Shown here piece after piece: positions 51,708 through 61,303 of a DNA stretch of 64,000 nucleotides; the stretch's first letter is position 1, and the number at the start of each line of letters is the position of its first letter. The position numbers and the translations under genes were made by a program. The notes beneath the pieces are model-generated. The model was not told where the DNA came from, searched no databases, and saw only the letters and a program-made list of their open reading frames with translations. The stretch comes from Sinisalibacter aestuarii. GTDB taxonomy: Bacteria > Pseudomonadota > Alphaproteobacteria > Rhodobacterales > Rhodobacteraceae. Location: the NCBI RefSeq assembly GCF_027923545.1, contig NZ_BROH01000006.1, positions 124,001 to 188,000 on the forward strand, given 5' to 3'.

Positions 51708-52834
51708 GGCCGCGCGGCGGGGTGGGCAAGCACGCCGCCCGTCATCGGCGCGGGCACGCCGGTGGTGGAGGGGTAGCTGTAGGGCAGGCCGCGCAGGGCG
51801 CGCAGGGCGAGGAAGGCGAAGCACTCCGCCTCCACCGCATCGCCGCGCCAGCCGATCACATCGGCACGCTCCACGGCCACGCCAGCCCGGGTTTCAAGGG
51901 CGCGCATCAGCGCCGGATTGTGCCGCCCGCCGCCGCAGACGATGGCCCGGGTCGGCCGGGTTGGCAGCAGATCGAGGCCGCGGCCCACGGCGGCGGCGGA
52001 GAAGGCCGCGAGCGTCGCCGCCCCGTCTTCCGGCGAGAGCCCGTCAACCCACTCATAGCCGAAGCCGTAGCGGTCGAGCGATTTCGGATAGGCTTGCGTC
52101 AGATAAGGGTCTTGCAACCGGGCCGCCAGCCGCGCCTCGTCAACCCTGCCGGCGGTGGCGAGGGCGCCGTCGCGGTCCATCTCGCCAAGCCCGCAGGCAC
52201 GGATGAAATCGTTGATCGGCGCATTGGCCGGACCGGTGTCGAAGGCCACGAGCGTGCCATCGGGCCCGGCCCAGGTGAAATTGGCAACGCCGCCGAGATT
52301 CAGCACCGCCGTTTCCGGCCCGGCGCCGATGCTTTGCAGAAGCGCCCCGTGATAGGCCGCCGAAAGCGGCGCGCCCTGCCCGCCCGCCGCCATGTCGGCG
52401 CTGCGGAAATCGTAGACCACATCAATCCCGGTGTGCGCCGCCATCAGCGCGCCGTCGCCGAGCTGGCGGGTGGCGCCGAGCCGGCCCGGCTCGGGCGCGC
52501 GGTGCAGCATGGTCTGGCCATGAAAGCCGATGACGCGCACGTCGTCCGGTGTCAGCCCCGCCGTCTCGATCAGCGCGAGCACGGCATCGGATTGGGCGCC
52601 GGTCAGCGCCGCCTCGGCCCGGGCGAAGATCGCCGGGTCGGTGGCGGCAAAATTCCAGCTCTGCGCCGCGGCCAGCGCCTCGACCAGCAAGGCCTGCACG
52701 TCATCGGGATAGGGCGCGAGCGTATAGGCCCCGAACTCTTCGATCCGTTCACCATCGGTCTTCAGCAGCGCCACGTCGATATTGCCATCGAGCACGGTGC
52801 CGGTCATCAATCCCACGGCCCAAACCGGTTCCAT
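51704..52834 (-). CDS. anmK: Anhydro-N-acetylmuramic acid kinase
   Basis: A 376-residue kinase that cleaves the 1,6-anhydro ring of anhMurNAc and phosphorylates it to MurNAc-6-phosphate. [16 protein letters not shown] (residues 8-23) is the ATP-binding N-terminal loop and [12 protein letters not shown] carries the conserved sugar-binding region. Next in the pathway is MurQ, encoded in the same operon. It starts one base from the stop of the serine hydrolase gene (TGATG overlap). Confidence 0.95.
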   Translation of the reverse strand: MEPVWAVGLMTGTVLDGNIDVALLKTDGERIEEFGAYTLAPYPDDVQALLVEALAAAQSWNFAATDPAIFARAEAALTGAQSDAVLALIETAGLTPDDVRVIGFHGQTMLHRAPEPGRLGATRQLGDGALMAAHTGIDVVYDFRSADMAAGGQGAPLSAAYHGALLQSIGAGPETAVLNLGGVANFTWAGPDGTLVAFDTGPANAPINDFIRACGLGEMDRDGALATAGRVDEARLAARLQDPYLTQAYPKSLDRYGFGYEWVDGLSPEDGAATLAAFSAAAVGRGLDLLPTRPTRAIVCGGGRHNPALMRALETRAGVAVERADVIGWRGDAVEAECFAFLALRALRGLPYSYPSTTGVPAPMTGGVLAHPAARP

Positions 52835-53847
52835 CAGCTTTCCCCCATCTTGTTGATCGCGTCGCCCACGGCGCGGCGCAATTCGGCGATGCCGCTATCG
52901 GCGTGGCGCGTCGGGTGCACCCGGTTGGTGAGCAGCGCCCAGGCCCGGCCTGCCGCGAAGTCGATCCACAGCCCGGTGCCGGTAAAGCCGGTATGGCCGA
53001 TCACCTCGGGCGCACAGAGATCGCCCCCCGACCAGCCCGGATAGGGCCGCTCCCAGCCATGGGTGCGCTTGTCCGACAACGGCGTGCGGATCAGACGCAC
53101 CATCTCGTCGCCCGCCCGGTCGCGCGCGAGGAGCGAGGCTGCGAAGTCGAGCACCGCCGCCCCGGTGCCGAACAGCCCGGCATGGCCCGAACCCTGCAGC
53201 GCATAGCAATTCTCGTCATGCACCTCGCCGCAGAGCACCCGCCCGCGCCAGTTGCACGCCTCCGTCGCGGCGGTGTGATCCGGCGGCGGCGCGAAGCTGA
53301 AGCCCGGGCCGGGATCGAGCGCGCGCAGCGTCTGGCCGGACAGCCGCTCAAGGGCGATGCCGAGCAGGATGAAGTTGATGTCGGAATAGACCTTCGGCCC
53401 GGCCCGCCAATCGCGTTGCAGCACGAAGGCGCGCAGCGTGTCGGGATCGCCGCCATAGGTATAGATCGGTTCGACGGCGGGAAAGGCCGTCTGGTGGCCA
53501 AGGCAGTCGCGGAAGGTGACCTTTCTCTGCCACGCTTCCAGATCGTATTGATGCAGATCGGGGATCACGCTGGTCAGCGGCGCGTCGAGGTCGATCCGCC
53601 CGGCCCGCACATGTTCAAGAATTCGCTCCGTGGTGAAGATCACCTTGCTCATCGAGGCGAGGTCAAACCAGGTGTCTTCCCGCATTTCCCGGCGCTCGGG
53701 CACGATCTGCGCCTGCCCGGTGGCCTTGACCTGCCGGGTGCCATCGGCCTCGATCAGCCCGAACCAGGCGCCGGGGATGCGGCCCTGTTCCACCGCTTTG
53801 GCCACCGGCGCCCAGGCGCGTGCAAAACGGGTGCCGACCATGCTCAT
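52834..53847 (-). CDS. Serine hydrolase (class C beta-lactamase/DD-peptidase family)
   Basis: A 337-residue penicillin-recognising hydrolase. SMSK at 65-68 holds the acyl-serine Ser65 and Lys68; YSD at 154-156 is the second motif; GHTGFTG is the third (K/H-T-G). There is no clear signal peptide, unlike most periplasmic members, so it may act in the cytoplasm on imported muropeptides. Its setting between a dipeptide-type ABC transporter and anmK suggests a peptidase or amidase for muropeptide stems. Overlaps the transporter ATPase gene by four bases. Confidence 0.9.
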   Translation of the reverse strand: MSMVGTRFARAWAPVAKAVEQGRIPGAWFGLIEADGTRQVKATGQAQIVPERREMREDTWFDLASMSKVIFTTERILEHVRAGRIDLDAPLTSVIPDLHQYDLEAWQRKVTFRDCLGHQTAFPAVEPIYTYGGDPDTLRAFVLQRDWRAGPKVYSDINFILLGIALERLSGQTLRALDPGPGFSFAPPPDHTAATEACNWRGRVLCGEVHDENCYALQGSGHAGLFGTGAAVLDFAASLLARDRAGDEMVRLIRTPLSDKRTHGWERPYPGWSGGDLCAPEVIGHTGFTGTGLWIDFAAGRAWALLTNRVHPTRHADSGIAELRRAVGDAINKMGES

Positions 53848-55583
53848 CCCTCTGCCCGCGCGAGGTGATCGGGGCCGTGCTCGACCCAGGGCGCGGTGTC
53901 CGGTTCAAACCCCGCGGGGCGCATCAGCGAGGGCACCGATCTGGTGTCGATGGCAAACTCCATATGCCGCCGCTCGATGCTCGGCACCGCCGAGATCAGC
54001 CGCTTGGTATAGGAGTGGCGCGGATCGGCGAGCACCGAAGCGGCGCTGCCCATCTCGACGATCTGGCCGGCATAGAGCACCGCGATCCGGTGCGCGATCC
54101 GCTCGACCACCGCCATATCGTGCGAGACGAACAGATAGGCGAGGCCAAATTCGCGTTGCAGATCGGCAAGCAGATCGAGCACGCGGGCCTGCACCGACAC
54201 ATCGAGCGCCGACACCGCCTCGTCGAGCACCAGCACCGAAGGGTTCAGCATCAGCGACCGCGCGATGCAGAGCCGCTGGCGCTGGCCGCCGGAAAATTCG
54301 TGCGGATAGCGCGGCAGGCTGTCGGCGGGCAGTTCCACACGTTCAAGCAGCTCGACCATCCGGGCGCGCGCCGCTTCGTCGATATGCCGGCCCACCGCTT
54401 TCAGGGGTTCCGCCAGAATCTGCGCGATGGTCAGGCGCGGGTTGAGCGAGGCGTTGGGGTTCTGAAACACCATCTGCACCGGCTTGTCGGCGCTGCCGAG
54501 GCCGGTCTTGTCGGCGGTGATCTCGCCCCGCGTGGCATTCACCAGCCCAAGGATCGCGCGCGCGGTGGTGGATTTGCCCGAGCCGCTTTCGCCCACCACG
54601 GCCAGCGTTTCGCCCTGCATCAGATCGAAGCTCACATCCTCGACGGCGTGAACATTCGAGCGCGCCCGGCGCAAGAGCCCGGCCCGCACCGGGAAGCGCA
54701 CGGTCAGCCCCTTCACATCGAGCGCCCGCCCGCTCTTGCCGTCGCGGCTGTGATCGCGGCGGACGGATTTGCCATCGGAAAAATGCGGCACCGCATTCAG
54801 CAGGTGTTTGGTGTAATCATGCTGCGGATCGTCGAGCACCGCATCAATCGCGCCCTGCTCGACCACCTTTCCGTGCTGCATCACCATGATCCGGTCGGCC
54901 AGCCCCGCCACCAGCCCGATATCGTGGGTGATGAAGATGAGCCCGGTATCGGTCTCGCGCTTCATCTCGGCCAGAAGGCCCATGATCTGCGCCTGGATCG
55001 TCACGTCGAGCGCGGTGGTCGGCTCGTCGGCGATCAGCAGGCGCGGCTGGGCGGCGAGCGCGATGGCGATCATCACTCGTTGCAGCATCCCGCCCGAAAG
55101 CTGGTGCGGCGCATTGGCGAGGCGGCGCTCGGCATCGGGGATGCGCACCCGTTCCAGCGCCTCGCGCGCCGCCACCCTGGCCCCGGCCCCCGACATGCCG
55201 TGATGCAGCCGGAAGCTCTCTTCGATCTGCGTGCCGATGGTGAGCACCGGGTTCAGCGAGGTCATCGGCTCCTGAAAGATCATGCCGATATCGCGGCCCC
55301 GGATCTTTTCCAGCGCCGGCTCGTCCAGCGCCGCCAGGTCCACCTGCGTGCCGTCGGACCGGGTAAACATCATCGAGCCGCCAAGAATGCGCCCGCCGGA
55401 ATAGCCGATCAGCCGGTTGACCGACATGGCGGTAACGGATTTACCCGAGCCGCTTTCGCCAACGATGGCCAGCGTCTCGCCCGCGGTCAGATCGAAATCG
55501 ACGCCATGCACCACCTCATTGTCTTCCGGCACCTTGCCGAAGCCCACCCGCAGATCGCGCACCGACAGAAGATGGCCCGTCAT
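53844..55583 (-). CDS. Fused dipeptide-type ABC ATPase (DppD-DppF in one chain)
   Basis: A 579-residue protein with two ATPase domains. Domain 1 (about 1-260) has Walker A GESGSGKS, signature LSGGMLQR, Walker B LLIADEPTTALD; domain 2 (about 280-530) has GESGSGKST, FSGGQRQR and LVLDEAVSALD. The two correspond to DppD and DppF. It energises the permeases encoded upstream. The ATG at 55583 overlaps the dppC-type gene in ATGA. Such fused ATPases are frequent in alphaproteobacterial oligopeptide systems. Confidence 0.93.
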   Translation of the reverse strand: MTGHLLSVRDLRVGFGKVPEDNEVVHGVDFDLTAGETLAIVGESGSGKSVTAMSVNRLIGYSGGRILGGSMMFTRSDGTQVDLAALDEPALEKIRGRDIGMIFQEPMTSLNPVLTIGTQIEESFRLHHGMSGAGARVAAREALERVRIPDAERRLANAPHQLSGGMLQRVMIAIALAAQPRLLIADEPTTALDVTIQAQIMGLLAEMKRETDTGLIFITHDIGLVAGLADRIMVMQHGKVVEQGAIDAVLDDPQHDYTKHLLNAVPHFSDGKSVRRDHSRDGKSGRALDVKGLTVRFPVRAGLLRRARSNVHAVEDVSFDLMQGETLAVVGESGSGKSTTARAILGLVNATRGEITADKTGLGSADKPVQMVFQNPNASLNPRLTIAQILAEPLKAVGRHIDEAARARMVELLERVELPADSLPRYPHEFSGGQRQRLCIARSLMLNPSVLVLDEAVSALDVSVQARVLDLLADLQREFGLAYLFVSHDMAVVERIAHRIAVLYAGQIVEMGSAASVLADPRHSYTKRLISAVPSIERRHMEFAIDTRSVPSLMRPAGFEPDTAPWVEHGPDHLARAEG

Positions 55584-56413
55584 CCCAGCGCCCTCCGGGT
55601 TTTCGGGTCGAGAATATCGCGCATCGCGTCGCCGAGCAGGTTGAAGCCGAGCACCGCGAACATCACCGTCGCGGCGGGGAAGAAGAGCAGCCAGGGCGCC
55701 ATTTCCATCAGGTTGCGGGCATCGGCCAGCATCAGCCCGAGCGAGGCATAGGGCGGCTGCGTGCCAAGGCCGAGAAAGCTCAGACCCGCCTCGGTGAGCA
55801 GCGCCCAGGCGAGCGCCAGCGTGATCTGCACGCTCAGCGGCGCCACGAGGTTCAGCATCAGGTGCCGCGTCATGATATAGCCCCGCCCCGAGCCGAAGGT
55901 GCGCGCGGCATCGACGAAATCGCGGGTTTTGAGCGAGAGCGCCGGGCCGCGCACGACGCGGGTAAAGATGGGGGTGTAGACGATGGCGATGGCGAGCACG
56001 CTGGTCCAGCCGGACGGGCCGAAAATCGCGATGATGAGAAGCGCCAGCAGGATCGCCGGAAAGGCGAGCAGCACATCCATCAGCCGCATCACCGTGCCAT
56101 CCCAAAACCCGCCGAACCAGGCGGCGGTGAGGCCGAGCACGGTGCCGAACAGGCTCGCGGCGGCCACCGAGAAAAACGCGACAACGAAAGACTGGCCGAT
56201 CCCCATCATCAGCCGGCTGAACACGTCGCGGCCAAAAAGGTCGGTGCCGAAAAGGTGCTGCGCGCTCGGCCCCTGCAGCCGGGCGAGCCGGTCCTGCATC
56301 AGCGGATCGTGCGGGGTGATGCCGAGCTTGCCGAGCAGGGCGGCCAGCACGAAAATTCCGATGATGGTCAGGCCGATGCGGCCGGAGGGGTGTTTGAAGA
56401 TCGTGCGCAGCAT
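55580..56413 (-). CDS. Dipeptide-type ABC transporter permease (DppC-like)
   Basis: A 277-residue membrane protein of the binding-protein-dependent permease fold with the DppC N-terminal domain (MLRTIFKHPSGRIGLTIIGI) and the core helices. The EAA loop is near SLKTRDFVDAARTFG. It overlaps the ATPase gene by four bases and is four bases after the DppB-like gene. Confidence 0.93.
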   Translation of the reverse strand: MLRTIFKHPSGRIGLTIIGIFVLAALLGKLGITPHDPLMQDRLARLQGPSAQHLFGTDLFGRDVFSRLMMGIGQSFVVAFFSVAAASLFGTVLGLTAAWFGGFWDGTVMRLMDVLLAFPAILLALLIIAIFGPSGWTSVLAIAIVYTPIFTRVVRGPALSLKTRDFVDAARTFGSGRGYIMTRHLMLNLVAPLSVQITLALAWALLTEAGLSFLGLGTQPPYASLGLMLADARNLMEMAPWLLFFPAATVMFAVLGFNLLGDAMRDILDPKTRRALG

Positions 56414-56417
56414 GGGC

Positions 56418-57377
56418 TCACCCCTTGTCCAGCCGGATACGCGGATCGAGCGCCGAGTAAGCGAGGTCCACCAGCAGGTTCACCACCATGAAGTTGAAGG
56501 CGACGAAGAGCACCGAGCCCTGCACCAGCGCGTAGTCGCGCTGCTGGATGGCGTCGAGCACCACCCGGCCCAGCCCCGGCAAAGCGAAGATCTGTTCGAT
56601 CAGAACCGCACCGCCCAGCAGATAGCCGAACTCGACGCCGCTGAGCGTGACCACCGGAATGAGCGCGTTCGGCAGCGCGTGACGCCAGATCACCTTGCGG
56701 TCCGACAGGCCCTTTGAGCGGGCGGTGCGCACATAATCTTCGCTGAGAATGTCGAGCATCGCCGCGCGTGAAATGCGGATCACCGCGGCGGCGAAGGCGG
56801 TGCCGAGGGTGAGCGCGGGCAGGATGAGCTGGCCGAGATTGCGCAGCGGATCCTCGGTGATCGGCACGAAGCTCCCCATCTCGGGCAGCACGCCGAAACC
56901 CACGGAGAGGACGAAGATCGCCAGCAGGCCAACCACGAAGCCGGGGGTGGACTGGCCGATCATCGCGACGATGCGCAGGATCAGATCGGCGGGCTTATCC
57001 TTGCGGGTCGCGGCGAACACCCCGGCAGGCAGGCCGATCGCCAGCGCGATCAGCATCGACAGAAGCGCCAGCTCCAGGGTCAGCGGAAAGCTGTTCAGGA
57101 TAATCTCCAGCACCGGCTTGCCATAGGTTGTGGAAGTGCCGAAATCGCCCTGCAACACATGGCTGAACCAGCGCCAGAACTGGACGAACCAGTTCTGATC
57201 AAGCCCGAAATAGGCGGCCAGGGCCGCCCGCTGATCGGGCGTGAGCAGGCCGGATTCGGTGCCGAGCATGGCGATGATCGCATCGCCCGGCACCAGCCGG
57301 ACCGCCACGAAAACGAAGACGGACACGCCGAACATGACGACCGGGAAGACCAGAAGGCGCCTGATCGCGTAGCCCAT
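56418..57377 (-). CDS. Dipeptide-type ABC transporter permease (DppB-like)
   Basis: A 319-residue permease that begins RRLLVFPVVMFGVSVFVFVA and contains the signature RLVPGD (28-33) near the first helix, typical of DppB. The EAA-like loop is DYVRTARSKGLSDRKVIWRHALPNALIPVV (about 216-245). It pairs with the DppC-like protein. The gene begins 21 bases after the binding-protein stop. Confidence 0.94.
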   Translation of the reverse strand: MGYAIRRLLVFPVVMFGVSVFVFVAVRLVPGDAIIAMLGTESGLLTPDQRAALAAYFGLDQNWFVQFWRWFSHVLQGDFGTSTTYGKPVLEIILNSFPLTLELALLSMLIALAIGLPAGVFAATRKDKPADLILRIVAMIGQSTPGFVVGLLAIFVLSVGFGVLPEMGSFVPITEDPLRNLGQLILPALTLGTAFAAAVIRISRAAMLDILSEDYVRTARSKGLSDRKVIWRHALPNALIPVVTLSGVEFGYLLGGAVLIEQIFALPGLGRVVLDAIQQRDYALVQGSVLFVAFNFMVVNLLVDLAYSALDPRIRLDKG

Positions 57378-57398
57378 AATGTCCGTCTCCGCCGTTGG

Positions 57399-58922
57399 TT
57401 ACTTGTCGATGCTTACCGAGGTAAGGCCGAACAGCGACCCCATCGCGTTGGGCGCGAAGCCCGAGATGTAGTTTTGCTGCGCGGTGTAGTTGTAGCCGGT
57501 ATAGAGCCAGACCCAGGGCGAAGCCTCGGCCAGATGCTGCTCGAATTGCGCAAAGATTTCCTTGCGCTTGGCCAGATCGGTCTCGACCCGGCCTTCAAGC
57601 ATCAGGCTGTCGAGCTCGTCGTCGATATAATTGGCGACGTGCTGGAGGTTGCCGGCTTTTGTCCAGTAGCGGTTATACATCGTGTACGGGTCGTCGCGCC
57701 CGCCGTTCAGCGCCACCGCCATATCGAAATCGCCCTTGAGCCAGGCATCGACATAGACGTTGAGTTCCATCATCTCGATGGTCAGGTCGATGCCGATTTC
57801 GGCCAGTTGCGATTGCAGCACCTGCGCCTCGGCCGCGGCGGTGGGCGGCTCGCCGGTGGCGGCCATCACGGTGGCCGAGAAGCCGTCGGCATAGCCCGTC
57901 TCGGCCATCAGCGCCTTGGCCTTCTCCACGTCGCGCTCGTAGCAGAACAGCGCCGAGGGATCGGTGCGGTAGGCCGGCATGGTGAGCGGCCCGGTCACCC
58001 GGCCTTCGCCGAGCAGCGCGGTGTCGAGCACCTCCTGCCGGTCGACGGCGCAGGAAATCGCCTGCCGCACGCCCAGTTCGGCCATCGCACCGCGCGCCGG
58101 GTTGAGCTGAAGCACGTGATAGGCCAGCACCGGCTCCTTGTTGAGCGTCAGGCTCGCCTCGTTCGGCACCAGCGTGGCGATCAGCGGATCGTTGAGCAGC
58201 GCGAAATCCACCTGCCCCGAGCGCAGCGCGGCGAGGATCGCGGTTTCGTCCGGCAGCACGTTGATGTCGATCCCGTCATAGGACACCGTGCCACCGGCCC
58301 AATCGGGATTGGTGGTCAGCGTCACTTTCGAGTTCGGCACCCACTCGGCCAGCACGAAGGGGCCGGAGCCGACCGCTTCGGTGCCGATCGTGCCCGCCTC
58401 GATTTCAGCGGCCGGAACGACCGAGGCATTGGCCGAGGTCATCGCGCTCAGGATCGGCACGTTCGGCCCATCCATGGTGAACACCACGGTTTCGGCATCG
58501 GGGGTGTCGATGCCGGTGATCGAGGCGAAGTTGGCCCGTGCCGCGGCGCCGGTTTCTTCGTTGAGGATCCGCTCGAACGAGGCTTTGACATCCGCCGAAG
58601 TCACCGCCGCGCCGTTCTGGAACCTGGCGTCGGGATCGAGGTGGAAGGTGATCTGCGTCGCGTCGTCATTGAATTCCCACGAGGCGGCAATGGCCGGGGT
58701 CACTTCGAGATTGGCGTCGAGCCGCACCAGCGGTTCATAGAGCAGTTCCAGCAGGCGCAGCGACGAGAACGCCGTCTGCTTGTGCGGGTCGAGGCCGGTC
58801 GCATCCTGCGACCAGGCCATTTTCAGCGTTTCCGCCATCGCCGGCGTGGCCAGCATCGTGGTGCCCATCGCAAAGGCCAGCCCGGCCCCGGCGAGAGTGG
58901 TCGAAAAGAGTTTTGCAGTCAT
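57399..58922 (-). CDS. Periplasmic peptide/muropeptide-binding protein (DppA/OppA family)
   Basis: A 507-residue family 5 extracytoplasmic solute-binding protein with signal peptide (cleaved after ATPAMA, about residue 30). LKMAWSQDATGLDPHKQTAF starts the mature protein. It feeds the DppB/DppC permeases. With murQ directly upstream and anmK downstream the ligand is probably a muropeptide or stem peptide rather than a common dipeptide; this follows from gene order, not from binding residues. The ATG at 58922 is preceded by AGGGA. Confidence 0.93.
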   Translation of the reverse strand: MTAKLFSTTLAGAGLAFAMGTTMLATPAMAETLKMAWSQDATGLDPHKQTAFSSLRLLELLYEPLVRLDANLEVTPAIAASWEFNDDATQITFHLDPDARFQNGAAVTSADVKASFERILNEETGAAARANFASITGIDTPDAETVVFTMDGPNVPILSAMTSANASVVPAAEIEAGTIGTEAVGSGPFVLAEWVPNSKVTLTTNPDWAGGTVSYDGIDINVLPDETAILAALRSGQVDFALLNDPLIATLVPNEASLTLNKEPVLAYHVLQLNPARGAMAELGVRQAISCAVDRQEVLDTALLGEGRVTGPLTMPAYRTDPSALFCYERDVEKAKALMAETGYADGFSATVMAATGEPPTAAAEAQVLQSQLAEIGIDLTIEMMELNVYVDAWLKGDFDMAVALNGGRDDPYTMYNRYWTKAGNLQHVANYIDDELDSLMLEGRVETDLAKRKEIFAQFEQHLAEASPWVWLYTGYNYTAQQNYISGFAPNAMGSLFGLTSVSIDK

Positions 58923-58972
58923 TTCGTGTTTCCCTGTGGTGGTTACAATCTGGGTGGCAGCCCGGGGGCCAC

Positions 58973-59911
58973 CTAGTCTTGCGCGGACGTGTTCCGCGTC
59001 TCGTCTATCGCCTCTCTGAGAAAACCGCGCGATTTCCTCAGTTGCTGCTCGGCGGGCTCGCGGTCGAGCCCGGTCAACTCCATCAGAATGGCCAGCTTCA
59101 CGTCCTGCCCGCTGGCCGCGAGCGCCGCCTCCGCCTGTGCCGGGTCGCATCCCGTCGCCTCGGTCACGATCCCGATCGCGCGGGTCATCAGCTTGCGGTT
59201 GGAGACCGACACGTCGACCATCAGGTTTTCGTAAGCCTTGCCGATGCGGATCATGCTGGCGGTCGACAGCATGTTGAGCACCATCTTCTGCGCCGTGCCG
59301 GATTTCAGCCGCGTCGAGCCGGTCAGCACTTCCGGGCCGACAACCGGCGAGATCGCCACATCCGCCATCGCCGCGATCTTCGAGCCGGGATTGCACGACA
59401 GCGCCACCGTCACCGCGCCGACCTCGCGCGCATAGGCGAGCGCGCCGACGACATAGGGCGTCTGCCCGCTCACCGCGATGCCGACCACCACGTCGCGCCC
59501 GGTGAGCCCGACATCGCGCAGATCCTCCGCCCCTTGTGCGGTATCGTCCTCGGCATTTTCCACCGCGTTGCGCAGCGCCGTATCGCCCCCGGCGATCAGG
59601 CCGACGACCAGCTCCGGCGGCACCCGGAAGGTGGGCGGGCATTCCGAGGCATCGAGCACGCCGAGCCGCCCGCTGGTGCCCGCACCGATATAGATCAGCC
59701 GGCCGCCCTGCTCGAAGGCGGCCACGACACGATCCACCGCCAGCGCCACATTGGGCAATTCACGCTCGACGGCGAGGGCGACGAGCTTGTCTTCATCATT
59801 CATCCGGGCCAGCAATTCAGGCACCGGCAGCCGGTCGAGATCCATCGTGCGCGGATTGCGCGTCTCGGATACGAGCTTGTGCAGATCGGCAACGGTAACG
59901 ATGTCAGACAC
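58973..59911 (-). CDS. murQ: N-acetylmuramic acid 6-phosphate etherase
   Basis: A 312-residue SIS-domain lyase that removes D-lactate from MurNAc-6-P to give GlcNAc-6-[23 protein letters not shown] (about 73-94) is the MurQ signature that follows the SIS substrate loop. First gene of the leftward recycling operon. The regulator gene lies divergent upstream across a 183-base gap with inverted repeats. Family length about 300, as here. Confidence 0.96.
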   Translation of the reverse strand: MSDIVTVADLHKLVSETRNPRTMDLDRLPVPELLARMNDEDKLVALAVERELPNVALAVDRVVAAFEQGGRLIYIGAGTSGRLGVLDASECPPTFRVPPELVVGLIAGGDTALRNAVENAEDDTAQGAEDLRDVGLTGRDVVVGIAVSGQTPYVVGALAYAREVGAVTVALSCNPGSKIAAMADVAISPVVGPEVLTGSTRLKSGTAQKMVLNMLSTASMIRIGKAYENLMVDVSVSNRKLMTRAIGIVTEATGCDPAQAEAALAASGQDVKLAILMELTGLDREPAEQQLRKSRGFLREAIDETRNTSAQD

Positions 59912-59944
59912 CCGGCTCTCCCCTGGTTCCCGTCACCAAGCATT

Positions 59945-59996
59945 GAATTGAAAATTCCCATTGTCAACGGGTATCTGGAATTGTTTATTCATTCCA
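59945..59996. promoter_or_regulatory. Inverted repeats between murQ and the MurR-type gene
   Basis: TGGAAT and ATTCCA at 59976-59981 and 59991-59996 form an inverted repeat with nine bases between. GAATT and AATTC at 59945-59949 and 59953-59957 form another. Similar A/T-rich GGAAT half-sites are usual for RpiR-type regulators. Likely operators for MurR-like control of murQ and of its own gene; not tested. Confidence 0.5.
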
Positions 59997-60094
59997 CGGG
60001 CGCGCTGGGTTTCACAGCGAAAGATGCTAAAGCCATTGACCATGCGATGCCGGAGCCAACCCGCCCCGGCGCAGACAGGGGAGACCGGGCCAGC

Positions 60095-60943
60095 ATGTCG
60101 GTTCTGACCATTCTGAAGGCCAAACTCGGCACCTTCACCGAGGGCGAACGCGAAATCGCGCAATTCGTCCTCGATGCGCCCGACCGGACGATCCAGCTTT
60201 CCTCAGCCAATCTTGCCGAGGCGACCGGGCGCAGCCAGTCGAGCGTGGTCAAGTTCTGCCAGAAGCTCGGGTTTTCCGGTTATCAGGATTTCAAGCTCGC
60301 CGTCAGCCAGGCGATGGCGCAGAGCTGGGAGGTGCCCACGGGCGTGATCCACGGCAGCATCGACGCCACGGACAGCTACACAACCACGGTGCAAAAGCTG
60401 ATTGGCAGCAAACTACACGCGATGCAGCAGACGATTTCGGTCAACACCGAAACCGCCATCGGCCGGGCCATCGAGATGATCCGGAACGCCCGGCGCGTGC
60501 AGCTTGTCGGCGTCGGCGCGGCCTCGCTGGTGGCGCGCGACCTCGCCTACAAGCTGCAAAAGCTGGGGCTGTTCGTGATCTACGAGGCCGACAGCCACGT
60601 GCAGGTGGCCAATGCGGCCACGCTCGGGCCGGACGATGTGATGATCGCCCTGTCGCAATCCGGCGCCAGCCTCGAAACCCTGCATGTGGCCCGAACGGCG
60701 AAGGCGCATGGCAGCACGCTGATCTCGGTGACCGGCGTGCAGCCCAACCGGCTGGCCTCGATGGCCGACGTGCAGCTCCATACCGTCGCCGACGAGGAAC
60801 GCCCCCGCTCCTCGGCCATCACCTCGCGCGATGCGCAACTGACGATGACCGACCTGCTGTTCATCCTGCTCCTGCAACGCAAGCCGGAGGCCAACGCGCT
60901 GATCCATGCGGCGGAGGAAGCGGTGACGGGCCTGAAATCGTAA
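60095..60943 (+). CDS. MurR/RpiR family regulator
   Basis: A 282-residue regulator with an N-terminal RpiR HTH domain (SANLAEATGRSQSSVVKFCQKLGFSGYQDF, about residues 33-62) and a C-terminal SIS domain (RRVQLVGVGAASLVARDLAYK, about 137-157) for a sugar-phosphate ligand. In Escherichia coli MurR senses MurNAc-6-P and represses murQP; here the neighbouring murQ supports that reading. The ATG at 60095 is preceded by GGGGAG; an upstream ATG at 60047 is also possible and adds 16 residues. Confidence 0.92.
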   Translation: MSVLTILKAKLGTFTEGEREIAQFVLDAPDRTIQLSSANLAEATGRSQSSVVKFCQKLGFSGYQDFKLAVSQAMAQSWEVPTGVIHGSIDATDSYTTTVQKLIGSKLHAMQQTISVNTETAIGRAIEMIRNARRVQLVGVGAASLVARDLAYKLQKLGLFVIYEADSHVQVANAATLGPDDVMIALSQSGASLETLHVARTAKAHGSTLISVTGVQPNRLASMADVQLHTVADEERPRSSAITSRDAQLTMTDLLFILLLQRKPEANALIHAAEEAVTGLKS

Positions 60944-61015
60944 CCGCAGGCGGAATGCGACGGCAGGCGGCGCTCGCACCGCGGCAGGCAGGCTGACAGC
61001 CGGGTTTCGACGAAA

Positions 61016-61045
61016 GAACGCCCCGGCTTTGCAACCGGGGCGTTC
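61016..61045. terminator. Terminator between the MurR-type gene and rpmD
   Basis: GAACGCCCCGG and CCGGGGCGTTC form an 11-bp stem with an eight-base loop. On the minus strand it is followed by TTCTTTCG. It lies 58 bases past the rpmD stop and 72 past the regulator stop, so it closes the spc operon transcript as seen here and may also end the regulator transcript. Confidence 0.75.
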
Positions 61046-61103
61046 CAATACTCTGGTGTCTCGCTGGCACGTGCCCGCGAAAAACACCGACGCGCGTCGG
61101 CGT

Positions 61104-61292
61104 TTAGCCGCGCTCTTCGATGATCTCCACGAGATGCGGGATCTTCGCCACCATGCCGCGGATCGCGGGGGTGTCTTCAAGCTCGCGCGTCTTGTGCATC
61201 TTGTTGAGCCCGAGGCCGATCAGCGTCTGGCGCTGGATGGCCGGGCGGCGGATCGGGGAGCCGATCTGCTTTACAACGATGGTTTTCGCCAT
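61104..61292 (-). CDS. rpmD: 50S ribosomal protein L30
   Basis: A 62-residue L30 protein. [20 protein letters not shown] and [21 protein letters not shown] follow the family pattern. It follows rpsE by 11 bases in the spc operon and is followed by a terminator, where rplO would usually come next. The ending of the operon after rpmD in this window, with rplO and secY not adjacent, is unusual; L15 and SecY would have to be elsewhere. Confidence 0.97.
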   Translation of the reverse strand: MAKTIVVKQIGSPIRRPAIQRQTLIGLGLNKMHKTRELEDTPAIRGMVAKIPHLVEIIEERG

Positions 61293-61303
61293 GTCCTGTC
61301 TCC

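Noticed and set aside
53844-56105. A 753-residue form of the fused ABC ATPase.
   Set aside because: The extension overlaps the DppC-like gene out of frame; the ATG at 55583 has the expected coupling.
58913-60943. A 676-residue version of the MurR-type protein.
   Set aside because: The extension is antisense to murQ; homology and RBS support 60095.
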